Shown here piece after piece: positions 8,330 through 16,499 of a DNA stretch of 64,000 nt (positions are counted from its first letter, which is position 1; every line of letters begins with the position of its first letter). The DNA is from Parafrigoribacterium_A soli. GTDB lineage: Bacteria; Actinomycetota; Actinomycetes; Actinomycetales; Microbacteriaceae. Position numbers and translations under genes: made by a program. Where the stretch lies: positions 434,001 to 498,000 of the forward strand of contig NZ_JBELNZ010000004.1 in NCBI RefSeq assembly GCF_040227235.1, written 5' to 3'. Below the pieces are notes generated by a model. The model did no database searches. It was not told the DNA's origin and saw only the letters and a list, made by a program, of their open reading frames with translations.

Positions 8330-9448
8330 CTAGGCGAGGGTGGCGACGCGCGGGTCCCACTCTTCGGGCAGCGCGGGCGCGACCCGCGCGGTGCTGGTCA
8401 CATCCACCGTCTCGTGCCGCTCGGCGGACTCGATCGTCGACACCATCACGTCGAGCACGTGGAACGCGTTCTCCCCGGATGCGCGCTCGGGCCGTCCGGC
8501 GCGGATGGCCTGGGCCAGCTCGGCGACGCCGGTGCCGCGCGAGGTGGTGACGCCGGTGGATGGCACGGTGCGCACATCCTCACCGCCGTCGTGCACGATG
8601 AGGTCGCCGGAGAACATGTTCGGATCGGGAACCTCGAGGGTCGCCTCGACGCCGGCCACCTCGAAGGCGATGCGCTGCAGCTTGGAATCGAAGCTGAAGA
8701 TGCTCTGCGCTGTCTGGCCGCTCTCGAACTCGAACAGGGCGCTCACGTGCGTCGGAACGGTCACGTCGAACTGCTCCCCCGCACGCGGGCCGGAGCCCAC
8801 GACGCGGAACGGCTTCGACTTCGATGAGACCGCCGTGACCCGGGCAACGGGCCCGAACAGTTGCACGAGCGCCGTGATGTAGTACGGGCCGATGTCGAAC
8901 AGCGGGCCGGCGCCCTCCTGGAACAGGAAGTCGGGATTGGGATGCCAGGACTCGGGTCCCGGGCCCTGCATGAGAGTCAGGGCGGTCAGCGGCGCGCCGA
9001 TGCCGCCGGACTCGATGAAGCGGCGGGCCGACTGGATGCCCGAACCGAGGAAGGTGTCCGGCGCCGTCGCGACCCGCAGGCCCGCCGCTTGCGCGGTCTC
9101 CAGCAGGTTGCGCCCGCTCTCGCGGTCGAGTGCGAAGGGCTTCTCGCTCCAGACGTGCTTGCCAGCGGCGAGCACCTGCAGCGCGACCTCGACGTGCACC
9201 CTGGGGATCGTGAGGTTGACGACGATCTCGATCGCGTCATCCGCCAGCAATTCTGCGACCGAACCGGCGCCGGGCACACCGAACTTCTCTGCCTGGCTGC
9301 GAGCCCGCTCCTCGTCGATGTCCGCGACGAAGCGCACGTCGAGGTCGGGAAAGGTGGTGAGGTTCTCGAGGTATTGCGTGCTGATGACTCCGGCACCGAT
9401 GACGCCAACGCCCACCCTGCCCGTACGGGCCGCGCTCGACTCGCTCAT
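8330..9448 (-). CDS. Gfo/Idh/MocA-family NAD(P)-dependent dehydrogenase
   Basis: A 372-aa oxidoreductase. The N-terminal Rossmann domain has GVGVIGAGVISTQYLENL and the acidic residue after strand 2 (VRFVADIDEERA). The signature EKPFALDRESG contains the conserved Lys. The C-terminal alpha/beta sheet domain contains DIGPYYITALVQLFG. Members oxidise or reduce sugars and cyclitols with NAD(P). Its ATG overlaps the stop of the upstream epimerase gene by 4 bp, so the three genes form one operon. Together they fit 3-keto-sugar or inositol-type catabolism; the exact substrate cannot be read from sequence. Confidence 0.9.
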   Translation of the reverse strand: MSESSAARTGRVGVGVIGAGVISTQYLENLTTFPDLDVRFVADIDEERARSQAEKFGVPGAGSVAELLADDAIEIVVNLTIPRVHVEVALQVLAAGKHVWSEKPFALDRESGRNLLETAQAAGLRVATAPDTFLGSGIQSARRFIESGGIGAPLTALTLMQGPGPESWHPNPDFLFQEGAGPLFDIGPYYITALVQLFGPVARVTAVSSKSKPFRVVGSGPRAGEQFDVTVPTHVSALFEFESGQTAQSIFSFDSKLQRIAFEVAGVEATLEVPDPNMFSGDLIVHDGGEDVRTVPSTGVTTSRGTGVAELAQAIRAGRPERASGENAFHVLDVMVSTIESAERHETVDVTSTARVAPALPEEWDPRVATLA

Positions 9449-10185
9449 GCGAGGCCCTGCGCGGTCAGGTAGGCGAAGCTGTCTGCGACAGCGGTGAAGC
9501 GGTCACCGCGCGAGTCGTCGAGCTCGATCACTCGCAGCGCGGAGGGCGCGGCCTCGATAATCGCGCGGATCGGCAGCGATCCGGAGCCTACGGCCACCTG
9601 GTCCTTGGTCTCCTTGGTGGCGGGGCCATCCTTCACGTGGAGGGCTGCGACCCGGTCACCGAGACGACCGAGCAGCGCGACGGGATCGACCCCGCCGACC
9701 GCCGCCCAGTAGGTGTCGACCTCGAGCACGACCCGCGGGTCGAGCTGTGCGGCGAAGAGTTCGAGGGCGGTGGTGCCGTCGATCACGCTCTCGAGCTCGT
9801 GTGCATGGTTGTGGTAGCCGAGCTGCAATCCGTAGTCGCCCGCCCTCGCCGCCGCCTCATTCAGCTGCGCCGCGGTCTCGGTGATGCTGTCGAGGGTCTG
9901 CCAGCGCTCAGCAGGCACGTGAGGGTCGATGAGGGTGCGGATGCCGAGCTCACCCGCGGCGGCAAAGATCTCGGTGGCGTCTTCCCCGATGAAGTGCATG
10001 TGCGTCGTCGGCGCCGTCATGCCATTGGCCTGCAGCGCGTCACCCAGACCCTCGAAAGCGGTGAAGTTGAAGGGCTCGACCTGAGTGAAGCCGATCTCGG
10101 CGAGGCGCCGCATTGTTCCCGGCAGATCGGCGGTCAGGTCTTCACGAACGGTATAGAGCTGGATTGACAGCGTGGACGAGGTCAC
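9445..10185 (-). CDS. Sugar phosphate isomerase/epimerase (second TIM barrel)
   Basis: First gene of the three-gene sugar operon, 246 aa, TIM-barrel isomerase/epimerase (IolE/hydroxypyruvate-isomerase-like). Diagnostic segments are SIQLYTVREDL, LGYHNHAHELE, VVLEVDTYWAAVGG and AALHVKDGPATKE, which carry the metal and base residues. I chose the GTG at 10183-10185 because GAGGAG lies 5 nt upstream. The frame is open another 13 codons to an ATG at 10224 that has no ribosome binding site. The substrate is probably the product of, or the precursor to, the adjacent dehydrogenase. Confidence 0.87.
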   Translation of the reverse strand: MTSSTLSIQLYTVREDLTADLPGTMRRLAEIGFTQVEPFNFTAFEGLGDALQANGMTAPTTHMHFIGEDATEIFAAAGELGIRTLIDPHVPAERWQTLDSITETAAQLNEAAARAGDYGLQLGYHNHAHELESVIDGTTALELFAAQLDPRVVLEVDTYWAAVGGVDPVALLGRLGDRVAALHVKDGPATKETKDQVAVGSGSLPIRAIIEAAPSALRVIELDDSRGDRFTAVADSFAYLTAQGLA

Positions 10186-10364
10186 GATTCTCCTCATTGA
10201 GTGTGGTGTGTGCACGGTGCGCACCGGCCGATGGACCGGAACAGGCGCATCACCAGCCTAACGAGAGTGCCGCGGTGCTGCGACGTGCGCGACGGGTGCG
10301 AGGTGGCCGCGGGGCTCGTGCGCTGCCGGCTCACGTTCCACTGGAGCCGGCACCTGAGTGGGGT

Positions 10365-10425
10365 CGCGACATGCCAGTTGTGGGGGTCATTTAGCGTGGA
10401 TGGCGCCCACAACTGGCATCTCGCG
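10365..10425. repeat. Hairpin repeat between sugar operon and murB
   Basis: Inverted repeat with arms 10365-10384 and 10406-10425 (core ATGCCAGTTGTGGG) flanked by CGCGA/TCGCG. The loop contains CATTTAGCG, like the loop of the hairpins around the DUF559 gene, though the arms differ. It lies just downstream of murB (minus strand) and could serve as its terminator. The rest of the 260-bp gap shows only a possible actinobacterial -10 box on the minus strand. Confidence 0.8.
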
Positions 10426-10445
10426 GGCGAGAGGACTCACCCGCG

Positions 10446-11633
10446 CTAGAGCGGCACGCCCACCAGCACCGGCTCGGGCTGCAGGATCACGCCGAACTCG
10501 CTCAAGACGCGGCTCTGGATGTAGCGGCCGAGTTCCGCGACGTCGGATGCAGTGGCCGAGCCCCGATTCACGATCGCGAGCGTGTGCTTGGTCGAGATCG
10601 CGGCGCCGGAGCCGGGCAGCGAGTAGCCGCGCACAATGCCGGAGTGCTCGATCAGCCAGGCCGCGCTGAGCTTGACCGCACGCTGCTCCGTCTGCTGCCC
10701 TGCGGCGGGCGCGACACCATCGGGCACGGAGGCGGCACCCCTGGCGAGAAGGTCGCCCGGCACGAAGTTCTCGAGTGGCACGATGACCGGCTCGTCGACA
10801 TCGGGTTCGAGCGGCCAGCGCGGAGCGTCTGCCGGCAGCGCGGAGGCGAAACCGGCGCTCACGATCGGGTTGGTGAAGAAGGAGCCGGTGCTGACCGAGT
10901 CCGGGTCGTCGGCCGAGAGCAGCATGCCCTTCGCTGCACGGAGGCGCAGCACGGCCGAGCGCAGGTCTTCAAGCGGCACACGAGCGCCGAGTTCCACTCC
11001 GAGCGCGGAGGCGAGCTGCGCGTACGCGACCGGCGCGCTCAGTGCGGAAGCGGCATCCGTGCCGCCCGCGGAGCCGTCGAACAGTTCGAGCTCGACCGAG
11101 ACGACAACGCCGCGACGCCCCTGCTTGAGCGCCGAGGTGCGGTAGCCGAACGCGAGTTGCGAGGCGGGGAGTCGGTGCAGTTCACCGCTGTCGAAGTCGA
11201 GGAAGTCGATCGCGACGAGGCTGGAGGAGAGTTCCTGGCCGTAGGCACCGATGTTCTGCACGGGTGCCGCACCGACCGAGCCGGGGATGCCGGACAGGGC
11301 TTCAATGCCCGACCAGCCGTGCTCTACGGCGTGCGCCACGAGGCCATCCCAGGACTCGCCCGCCTGCACGCGCAGACGCACCGAGTGTGGCCCTTGCGCT
11401 TCGACCCGCTCGATGCCGCGGGTGATCACGCGGATGGCGGTTCCGTCGAAGCCCTCGTCCGCCATCACGGTGTTGCTCCCACCGCCGAGCAGTAGCCATT
11501 CGTCGCCGGTGGACCACACCTCGAGTGCCGCGTCCACCAGTTCGCGCGAGTCGGCCGGAGTGCGCAGCTCGCTCGCGGCACCGCCGACCCTGAGCGTCGT
11601 CAGCTGGGAGAAGGGAACGGATTCGGAGCTCAT
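10446..11633 (-). CDS. murB: UDP-N-acetylenolpyruvoylglucosamine reductase MurB
   Basis: FAD enzyme that reduces UDP-GlcNAc-enolpyruvate with NADPH to UDP-MurNAc in peptidoglycan synthesis. FAD-binding elements are TTLRVGGAASELRTP and LLLGGGSNTVMADEGFDG. Residues around SGIPGSVGAAPVQNIGAYG are typical, and the catalytic Ser lies in STGSFFTNPI. At 395 aa it is longer than the ~300-350 aa of many homologues because of inserts in the C-terminal domain. The ATG overlaps the stop of the MaoC gene upstream by 4 bp (ATGA), so it is co-translated with the dehydratases, a conserved actinobacterial grouping. Confidence 0.96.
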   Translation of the reverse strand: MSSESVPFSQLTTLRVGGAASELRTPADSRELVDAALEVWSTGDEWLLLGGGSNTVMADEGFDGTAIRVITRGIERVEAQGPHSVRLRVQAGESWDGLVAHAVEHGWSGIEALSGIPGSVGAAPVQNIGAYGQELSSSLVAIDFLDFDSGELHRLPASQLAFGYRTSALKQGRRGVVVSVELELFDGSAGGTDAASALSAPVAYAQLASALGVELGARVPLEDLRSAVLRLRAAKGMLLSADDPDSVSTGSFFTNPIVSAGFASALPADAPRWPLEPDVDEPVIVPLENFVPGDLLARGAASVPDGVAPAAGQQTEQRAVKLSAAWLIEHSGIVRGYSLPGSGAAISTKHTLAIVNRGSATASDVAELGRYIQSRVLSEFGVILQPEPVLVGVPL

Positions 11634-12061
11634 GGCGCGAGGCTCACTCGTGCCTGCGCCTTGCCCAGCACGGTCTCGCCACCGAAGGTGACGGTGAGGT
11701 CGATGCGCGCCACCTGTGCTTCCGCATCGAGCTGGCCCACCTTTGCCGTGACGGACACGACAGCTCCGACTTCGGCATCGACCAGAACCGGTCGGGTGAA
11801 GCGCACCTGATAGTCGACGACGCGACCGGGGTCTCCCACCCAGTCGACGACCGGCTGCACGGCGAGCCCCATCGTGAGCATCCCGTGGGCGAGAACGCCC
11901 GGCAGCCCCACGGAGACGGCCACGTCATCCCGGTAGTGAATGGCATTGAAATCACCGGATGCGCCGGCGTAGCGCACGAGCGAATCTCGCGTGAGCGGGA
12001 AGTCGGCCTCGGCCACGACGTCGCCCACGGCGAGGCCTGCGAGTGCGGGAATCGTGGTCAT
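11630..12061 (-). CDS. MaoC/HadB-type (3R)-hydroxyacyl dehydratase
   Basis: A 143-aa single hotdog-fold protein with the hydratase-2 motif YAGASGDFNAIHYRDD, which contains the catalytic Asp and His, and the following GLPGVLAHGMLTMG segment. It overlaps the N-terminal-domain-type partner gene by 4 bp and murB by 4 bp. Such HadA/HadB-like pairs are thought to form heterodimers dehydrating 3-hydroxyacyl thioesters. The physiological substrate in non-mycolate actinobacteria is unsettled. Confidence 0.9.
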   Translation of the reverse strand: MTTIPALAGLAVGDVVAEADFPLTRDSLVRYAGASGDFNAIHYRDDVAVSVGLPGVLAHGMLTMGLAVQPVVDWVGDPGRVVDYQVRFTRPVLVDAEVGAVVSVTAKVGQLDAEAQVARIDLTVTFGGETVLGKAQARVSLAP

Positions 12062-12504
12062 TCGTCTCCCCTGACGACGAGGGTGGATGTCGCGGTCACG
12101 ACGTGCGCGCCCGTGTGGTCGACGACGTTCGACTCCGCGGTCACCATCGAGTGGCCACCGAGGGACTTGACGCTGGCCACGGTGAGGGTGGCGGTCAGTT
12201 CGTCCCCCGCGACGATCGGACGGGAAAAGCTGAACCTCTGGTCTCCGTGCACCACGCGACTGAAGTCGATGCCGGAGTCCGGCTCGGCGAGCAACTGGGC
12301 CAGCGTCGCCTCCTGGATGACGACGGCGAAGGTCGGCGGGCCCACGACATCCGAATAGCCTGCCGCGCGAGCAGCCTCGACATCGTGGTTGATCGGATTG
12401 GTCGCAAAGACGGCCCGCGAGAACTCGCGCACCTTTTCACGCCCGACGAGGTAGGGGTGGACGGGCGGAAACACACGCCCTTGCAGTTCGGGGTTAACAG
12501 GCAC
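12058..12504 (-). CDS. MaoC N-terminal-domain dehydratase subunit (HadA-like)
   Basis: A 148-aa hotdog protein with the signature of the MaoC N-terminal/FAS1 dehydratase family: PVHPYLVGREKVREFSRAV, NPINHDVEAARAAGY and VVGPPTFAVVIQEA. It lacks the D-x4-H catalytic motif of its partner and probably supplies substrate binding. It is the first gene of the unit with the HadB-like gene and murB, joined by 4-bp overlaps. The gene for the 26-aa peptide is upstream on the same strand but separated by a terminator-like hairpin. Confidence 0.88.
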   Translation of the reverse strand: MPVNPELQGRVFPPVHPYLVGREKVREFSRAVFATNPINHDVEAARAAGYSDVVGPPTFAVVIQEATLAQLLAEPDSGIDFSRVVHGDQRFSFSRPIVAGDELTATLTVASVKSLGGHSMVTAESNVVDHTGAHVVTATSTLVVRGDE

Positions 12505-12548
12505 TCCCCAACCCTAACGAGCACGGCCCGGCGGTGGCGCTTAAACGA

Positions 12549-12584
12549 CGAAGCCCCGGCGCCGTGTGGCGTTCCGGGGCTTCG
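12549..12584 (-). terminator. Intrinsic-type terminator of the small peptide gene
   Basis: Strong GC hairpin, minus-strand arms CGAAGCCCCGG and CCGGGGCTTCG with a short loop, followed by TCGTCGTTT on the minus strand. It lies between the small peptide gene (stop at 12677) and the HadA-like gene. Confidence 0.75.
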
Positions 12585-12676
12585 ACTGAGCCGGATGCGA
12601 ATCTACTCGATCCTGATCTGCACTGACCTGAGCATCCGACCGAGGTCGTTATCGAGCCTGTACGAGTCTCTCGGCT

Positions 12677-12757
12677 CTACTGGCAGCTGTCACACTGCAG
12701 GTCGTCCATCGGGTCGACCGGAACCGAGTAGCCACCTACGTAGTTGTCGTTGTCCAT
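12677..12757 (-). CDS. 26-aa acidic peptide with C-terminal CxxC
   Basis: Short gene on the minus strand with an ATG at 12755-12757 and a perfect GGAGG 7 nt upstream. It encodes 26 residues: MDNDNYVGGYSVP followed by VDPMDDLQCDSCQ, then TAG. The product is strongly acidic, has a Gly/Tyr N-terminal half and ends in CDSC, suited to metal binding, disulfide formation or modification. It has its own promoter-like sequence, an overlapping palindrome and a terminator, so it is a separate transcription unit. I do not recognise a family. A metal-binding or regulatory peptide or a RiPP-like precursor are possible, but no modification enzyme is adjacent. That it is expressed is inferred from the signals. 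Confidence 0.72.
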   Translation of the reverse strand: MDNDNYVGGYSVPVDPMDDLQCDSCQ

Positions 12758-12856
12758 GTTCTTGCCTCCTCATAAATCCAATGATTCCCCCCAGTCACTG
12801 CCCACAATCCGGCGTCCAGTCCGGATTTTTCGTGTGCAGCGCCTGCGTGGTCTCCC

Positions 12857-12886
12857 ACTATATAACCGGAATGACACGATTGTCAT
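12857..12886 (-). promoter_or_regulatory. Promoter of the small peptide gene
   Basis: Minus strand ATGACA (12881-12886), 18-bp spacer, TATAGT (12857-12862); an alternative -10 is TATATA (12859-12864) at 16 bp. The predicted leader is about 90 nt. The -35 box lies within the 22-bp palindrome. Confidence 0.6.
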
Positions 12887-12889
12887 TCC
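12868..12889. promoter_or_regulatory. Perfect palindromic operator candidate
   Basis: Arms GGAATGACA and TGTCATTCC separated by CGAT, perfect over 9 bp per arm. It overlaps the -35 region of the small peptide promoter, so a bound dimeric repressor would block it. The regulator is not in evidence nearby. Confidence 0.65.
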
Positions 12890-13024
12890 ACTAGATGTAG
12901 TGTTTCGCGAATTTTCTGAGATCAATCTATTGCGTGCCACGGACACCGGTGATTCCGGGCCCGCGGCAGCGATTCGGGGTACGTTTTCGCCCTCTATGCC
13001 CCCAAAAAGGGGGACCGAGTGCAC

Positions 13025-13050
13025 TTGATACCGAATCGTGACGTTAGACT
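13025..13050 (+). promoter_or_regulatory. Weak promoter candidate for the NlpC/P60 gene
   Basis: TTGATA (13025-13030) and TAGACT (13045-13050), an actinobacterial-looking -10, but the spacer is only 14 bp. A C5-A5-G5 mini-hairpin lies just upstream at 13000-13014. Confidence 0.3.
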
Positions 13051-13107
13051 CGCTGGGCCGGCAGAACAAACTCGGGGACGTTCCGAGCCAGGGAGGTACT
13101 ACGGCGG

Positions 13108-13710
13108 ATGATCAAATCCAGTGGAAAGCTTGCGGCCATGGCCGCGGCCGCGTGCCTGATCGCGACGGTCGCAATCCCCGCTTACGCAGCCGCAGAGACC
13201 TCTGCTGTACCGGTCAAGGCACACGAGTCGACCCAGAGTCTCGTCAACTCTTCCAGCGCCGAAAGCCAGCCGGTTGTTGCTCGCGACAGCTACACGATCA
13301 CCATTCCGCCCAAGCGCCCCGCCGTAGCGGTGAACCGCTTGCTGACCGTGAACCCACCGGCTCAGGGTTACAGCGGCGGCGCCGTTCTACAATATGCAGC
13401 GCAGTTCGTGGGCAAGGTTCCCTACGGCATGGGCAACAGCCCCACCACCAGCTTCTCCTGCGATGGATTCGTGCAGTACGTCTTCGCGGGATTCGGCATC
13501 GCGCTGCCACGCGGGGCCGACCACCAGGCAGCACTCGGTGTGCGAATCTCCCAGGCGGATGCCGTGGCGGGCGACTTCGTGTGGTGGCCGGGCCAGCACA
13601 TTGGCATCTATGACGGCGCGGGCGGCATGTACAACTCACCCGTCTGGGGCCGCTACGTCGAGCACGCTTCCAAGCTCTGGGGCAGCCCGGTCTTCGTTCG
13701 CCTTCGCTGA
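13108..13710 (+). CDS. Secreted NlpC/P60-family peptidoglycan hydrolase
   Basis: A 200-aa exported protein with a Sec signal peptide (basic MIKSSGK, hydrophobic core, cleavage near AYA-AA at residues 26-28). It is followed by a Ser/Thr/Pro-rich linker and an NlpC/P60 cysteine peptidase domain from residue ~88. The catalytic Cys is C118 (SFSCDGFVQYVF) and the His is H164 (PGQHIGIYDG). Such enzymes usually cut D-Glu-mDAP or related stem peptide bonds. RBS GGGAGGT upstream of the ATG at 13108. It stands at the edge of the flagellar locus, which has no other wall hydrolase, so it may open the wall for the rod; that is inference. Confidence 0.88.
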   Translation: MIKSSGKLAAMAAAACLIATVAIPAYAAAETSAVPVKAHESTQSLVNSSSAESQPVVARDSYTITIPPKRPAVAVNRLLTVNPPAQGYSGGAVLQYAAQFVGKVPYGMGNSPTTSFSCDGFVQYVFAGFGIALPRGADHQAALGVRISQADAVAGDFVWWPGQHIGIYDGAGGMYNSPVWGRYVEHASKLWGSPVFVRLR

Positions 13711-13728
13711 CGTCGGTCGCAGAGCGGT

Positions 13729-13790
13729 CCCAGAGCTTGTCGAAGGGACGGCAATAGTTGGGCGTTGCCCTTCGACAAGCTCAGGGAACG
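13729..13790. terminator. Convergent terminator built from two repeat copies
   Basis: A reverse copy (13729-13747, CCCAGAGCTTGTCGAAGGG) and a forward copy (13768-13790, CCCTTCGACAAGCTCAGGG) of the dispersed repeat form a stable stem between the convergent NlpC/P60 and fliW genes. It could terminate both. Confidence 0.7.
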
Positions 13791-13796
13791 TACGAC

Positions 13797-14180
13797 CTAC
13801 GCGGAGCGAGCCGAGAGCTGCGCTCGCAGGGGCCAGTCGTCGCCGTCGAGGATGACCTGGGCACTGCGCCCGGTCTTCGAGTTGACCACGATCGGCGCCA
13901 TGAGGTTCATCGTGGTGCCGCTCTCCCCCGGATTCGCGACAACGAGCACGAGGGCGTCGTCACCCTTCTCGAGCTCGAGCGACGCAGCCTGCTCGTCAGA
14001 GATCTCCGGCGTGTAGTCCGGCAGGAAGATCCCCGCGTCGAGCACAAAGAGTCGCGTGCCCTTGTCGTCGACGGCACGCAGGGCGTAGAGGCCGTTCGCA
14101 CCCTCGATGTCATCGAGGGTGAAGTCCACCATCGGCTCGAAGCCGGGAGGCGACGAGATGAAGCTCAGCGCGGCGCTCAA
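13797..14180 (-). CDS. fliW: Flagellar assembly factor FliW
   Basis: FliW (127 aa) binds flagellin and, when free, sequesters CsrA so that flagellin mRNA is translated only as needed. Family landmarks are LSFISSPPGFEPMVDFTLDD, LFVLDAGIFLPDYTPEI, VLVVANPGE, MNLMAPIVVNSKTGRSAQVIL and the C-terminal DDWPLRAQL. It is the last gene of the flgN-flgK-flgL-fliW unit and overlaps flgL by 4 bp (ATGA). The cognate csrA lies at the far end of the locus (42455). Confidence 0.95.
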   Translation of the reverse strand: MSAALSFISSPPGFEPMVDFTLDDIEGANGLYALRAVDDKGTRLFVLDAGIFLPDYTPEISDEQAASLELEKGDDALVLVVANPGESGTTMNLMAPIVVNSKTGRSAQVILDGDDWPLRAQLSARSA

Positions 14181-15070
14181 CGGAGGAAGTCCATCAGAGT
14201 CGGCTGAAGCACCTTGGCGGTGACTCCGAGCGAGGCCTGGTACGTGGTCTGCTGGGTTTGCAGGTCAAGGATGAGCTTGCCCAGGTCGAGATCTTCGACC
14301 GATGAGCGCTGCGCTTCGAGGGACACGGTCTGACTCGCATTCGTTTGTTCGGCGCGGTCCATCTGCGCCTGGGTGGTACCTATGACTGCCTGCTGTGCAC
14401 TGATGGCCTGTTTCCTCGCATCGATCTCGCCGAGTCGCGCACCGACATTCACGCCGCTCTGCAGGTCGGAAACGATGTTGTCGACGAGCGTGAAGAGCGA
14501 TCCGGGAGTCGTTGCGGCTGTGCCGAACACTGCGGCGCCGTCTGCGTCGACGCGCACCGTTGTGTTCGCGTCGATCCTGCGCTGCACGGTGCTGCCGGCG
14601 GCACCGTTGAAGCTGTAGTCCGGGTTGAAGGCGACGCCGGCATCCGTGTTGCCCGCGAAGATGCTGCGACCCAGGTAGCTCGTGTTGGACTGACGGAGCA
14701 GCTCGCCCTTGAGACTCGTGAGTTCCGTGGCAATCGCGTCTTTCGACGTGGGCGACATCGTTCCGTCGTTGGCACCCTGAACCGTCAGGTCCCGGATGCG
14801 GCCGAGGATGTTCGACACCGTCGTCAGCGTCGAGTCGATGGTGCCGAGCCAGGCGTTGCCGTCGGCGATGTTGCGACCGTACTGCGCGGTCGCGGCCTGC
14901 TGTGAACGCACCTGGAGTGCCTTGGTCGTGCCGGCCGGGTCATCGGACGGTACCCCGATGGCCTTGCGGCTGGAGGCCTGGTTCTGAAGCTTGGCGAGTG
15001 CCGCCATGCCGGTCTGCAGGTTGTACTGCGCGTTCCGCGTGAGCGACTGATTGGTGACTCTGCTGAACAT
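14177..15070 (-). CDS. flgL: Flagellar hook-associated protein 3 (hook-filament junction)
   Basis: FlgL (297 aa) joins hook and filament with FlgK. The flagellin-like N-terminal coiled coil (RVTNQSLTRNAQYNLQTGMA, KAIGVPSDDPAGTTKALQVR) and C-terminal coiled coil (ISAQQAVIGTTQAQMDRAEQ, LDLGKLILDLQTQQTTYQAS) flank a short variable core. The length is near the family norm. It follows flgK by 3 bp and overlaps fliW by 4 bp. Confidence 0.95.
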   Translation of the reverse strand: MFSRVTNQSLTRNAQYNLQTGMAALAKLQNQASSRKAIGVPSDDPAGTTKALQVRSQQAATAQYGRNIADGNAWLGTIDSTLTTVSNILGRIRDLTVQGANDGTMSPTSKDAIATELTSLKGELLRQSNTSYLGRSIFAGNTDAGVAFNPDYSFNGAAGSTVQRRIDANTTVRVDADGAAVFGTAATTPGSLFTLVDNIVSDLQSGVNVGARLGEIDARKQAISAQQAVIGTTQAQMDRAEQTNASQTVSLEAQRSSVEDLDLGKLILDLQTQQTTYQASLGVTAKVLQPTLMDFLR

Positions 15071-15073
15071 GGC

Positions 15074-16492
15074 TTACCTCCCGACCAGGCCGGTGTGGTT
15101 GATCAGCGTGTCGAGCATTTCGTCGACCGCTGTCATGACCCGAGCGGCACCCTGGTATGCACGCTGGAAGCTGAGCATGTTGACGTTCTCCTCATCGAGG
15201 TCGACGCCAGCATTGGAGAGCTGGTTGTTCGTTGCGGCGGTGGTGGCGAGCCCGGCGAGGGTCGACTGCTGCTGAGCAGTGCGCGACTGGGTGCCGATGC
15301 CCGAGACGATCCCGGCCCAAACGGCATCCGGCGAGGTCGAACCCGTTCCGAGCTGTGCGATCGCGCTGGCGACGTCGCCGTTATAGGCTCCGGATCCCGG
15401 CGTTGCCGTGGCGAGATCCGCGGGTGTGGTCGGCACGACCGTGAGGCCGACCGCGGCAGGAAGACCCGCGGTGAAGCTGAAGAAGTTCGCACCCGAGGTG
15501 CCCGCGGCGTTTGCACCGGTGGAGTACACGGCGTTCACCTGGTTTGCCAAGTCGGTCGCGAGCGTGCTGTACGACGCTGCAGCCTCCGCGATGGCGCCGC
15601 CGGTTCCCGATCCGTTTGCCGCGGCGAGCATCGCGACGCTGCCGCCGAGTTCACCACCCTCGAGGGCGACGACGGTTCCGTTCGGCCACGTGAGCTGCAC
15701 GGGATCGGTGCCCGCCGCATCCATGTGATAGCTGCCGACGAGCGACACCGCGTTGAAGTGGTCGCCGGAGACGATGGGGTTGCCACCGATGAGGATCTCC
15801 GTGGTGCCGTTCGGCAGGTTGCGTGCGGTGCCGCCTGCGAGGTTCGAGATCGTGGTCATGAGCGTGTCGCGCTGGTCGATGAGCTCGTTCGCCGAGCCAC
15901 CGGCTGCGAGCGTCATGCGGATCTGGCCGTTGAGGTCGGCCACCCGGGCGCCCGCATCGTTGAGCGCGGCGACCTTGGCGTCAGCATCCGTGCGCAGGGT
16001 CGACCACTGGGTGTCGACCTGCTTGTAACCGCCGGCGATCTGCGCGGCGAGGCCCGTGGCCTGCGTGATGAGTGCCGTGCCCGTCGCGGGAACGGCCGCG
16101 TTGTTGCCGAGGTCCTGCCAGGCCGACCAGAACTTCTGCAGCGTGGCGGAGAGCCCGTTGGGGCCGGGCTCCTGGAGGTTCTGCTCGAGCGAACTCATGG
16201 CGCTGGAGCGCACGTCCCAGTAGCCGGATGTCGCGGTCGCCGAACGAACGCGAGCGTCGAGCAGCGTGCTGCCGATGCGCGAGACGCCATCGACGGAGAC
16301 TCCCTGGCCGACGGTGAAGGTCGCTGTCATCTGCAGCGATGACGGCGCGGTCACGGACGCCGAGGTCATGACCCGCTGGCGGGTGTAGCCCTGGGTGTTC
16401 GCATTCGCGATGTTCTGGCCGACGACGTCGAGCCCGCGGCGAGCCGCAATGAGCCCGGTGTACGCGGTGTTGAGGGTGCCGAAGGTGCTCAT
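15074..16492 (-). CDS. flgK: Flagellar hook-associated protein 1
   Basis: FlgK (472 aa) is the first junction protein on the hook. The N-terminal flagellar rod-type motif FGTLNTAYTGLIAARRGLDVVGQNIANANTQGY (positions 16390-16490) and the C-terminal LSNAGVDLDEENVNMLSFQRAYQGAARVMTAVDEMLDTL (15110-15230) are diagnostic. The start at 16490-16492 has GAGG upstream and matches the usual N-terminus. The frame is open a further 28 codons, but that stretch overlaps flgN. Confidence 0.96.
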   Translation of the reverse strand: MSTFGTLNTAYTGLIAARRGLDVVGQNIANANTQGYTRQRVMTSASVTAPSSLQMTATFTVGQGVSVDGVSRIGSTLLDARVRSATATSGYWDVRSSAMSSLEQNLQEPGPNGLSATLQKFWSAWQDLGNNAAVPATGTALITQATGLAAQIAGGYKQVDTQWSTLRTDADAKVAALNDAGARVADLNGQIRMTLAAGGSANELIDQRDTLMTTISNLAGGTARNLPNGTTEILIGGNPIVSGDHFNAVSLVGSYHMDAAGTDPVQLTWPNGTVVALEGGELGGSVAMLAAANGSGTGGAIAEAAASYSTLATDLANQVNAVYSTGANAAGTSGANFFSFTAGLPAAVGLTVVPTTPADLATATPGSGAYNGDVASAIAQLGTGSTSPDAVWAGIVSGIGTQSRTAQQQSTLAGLATTAATNNQLSNAGVDLDEENVNMLSFQRAYQGAARVMTAVDEMLDTLINHTGLVGR

Positions 16493-16499
16493 GCGCGCC

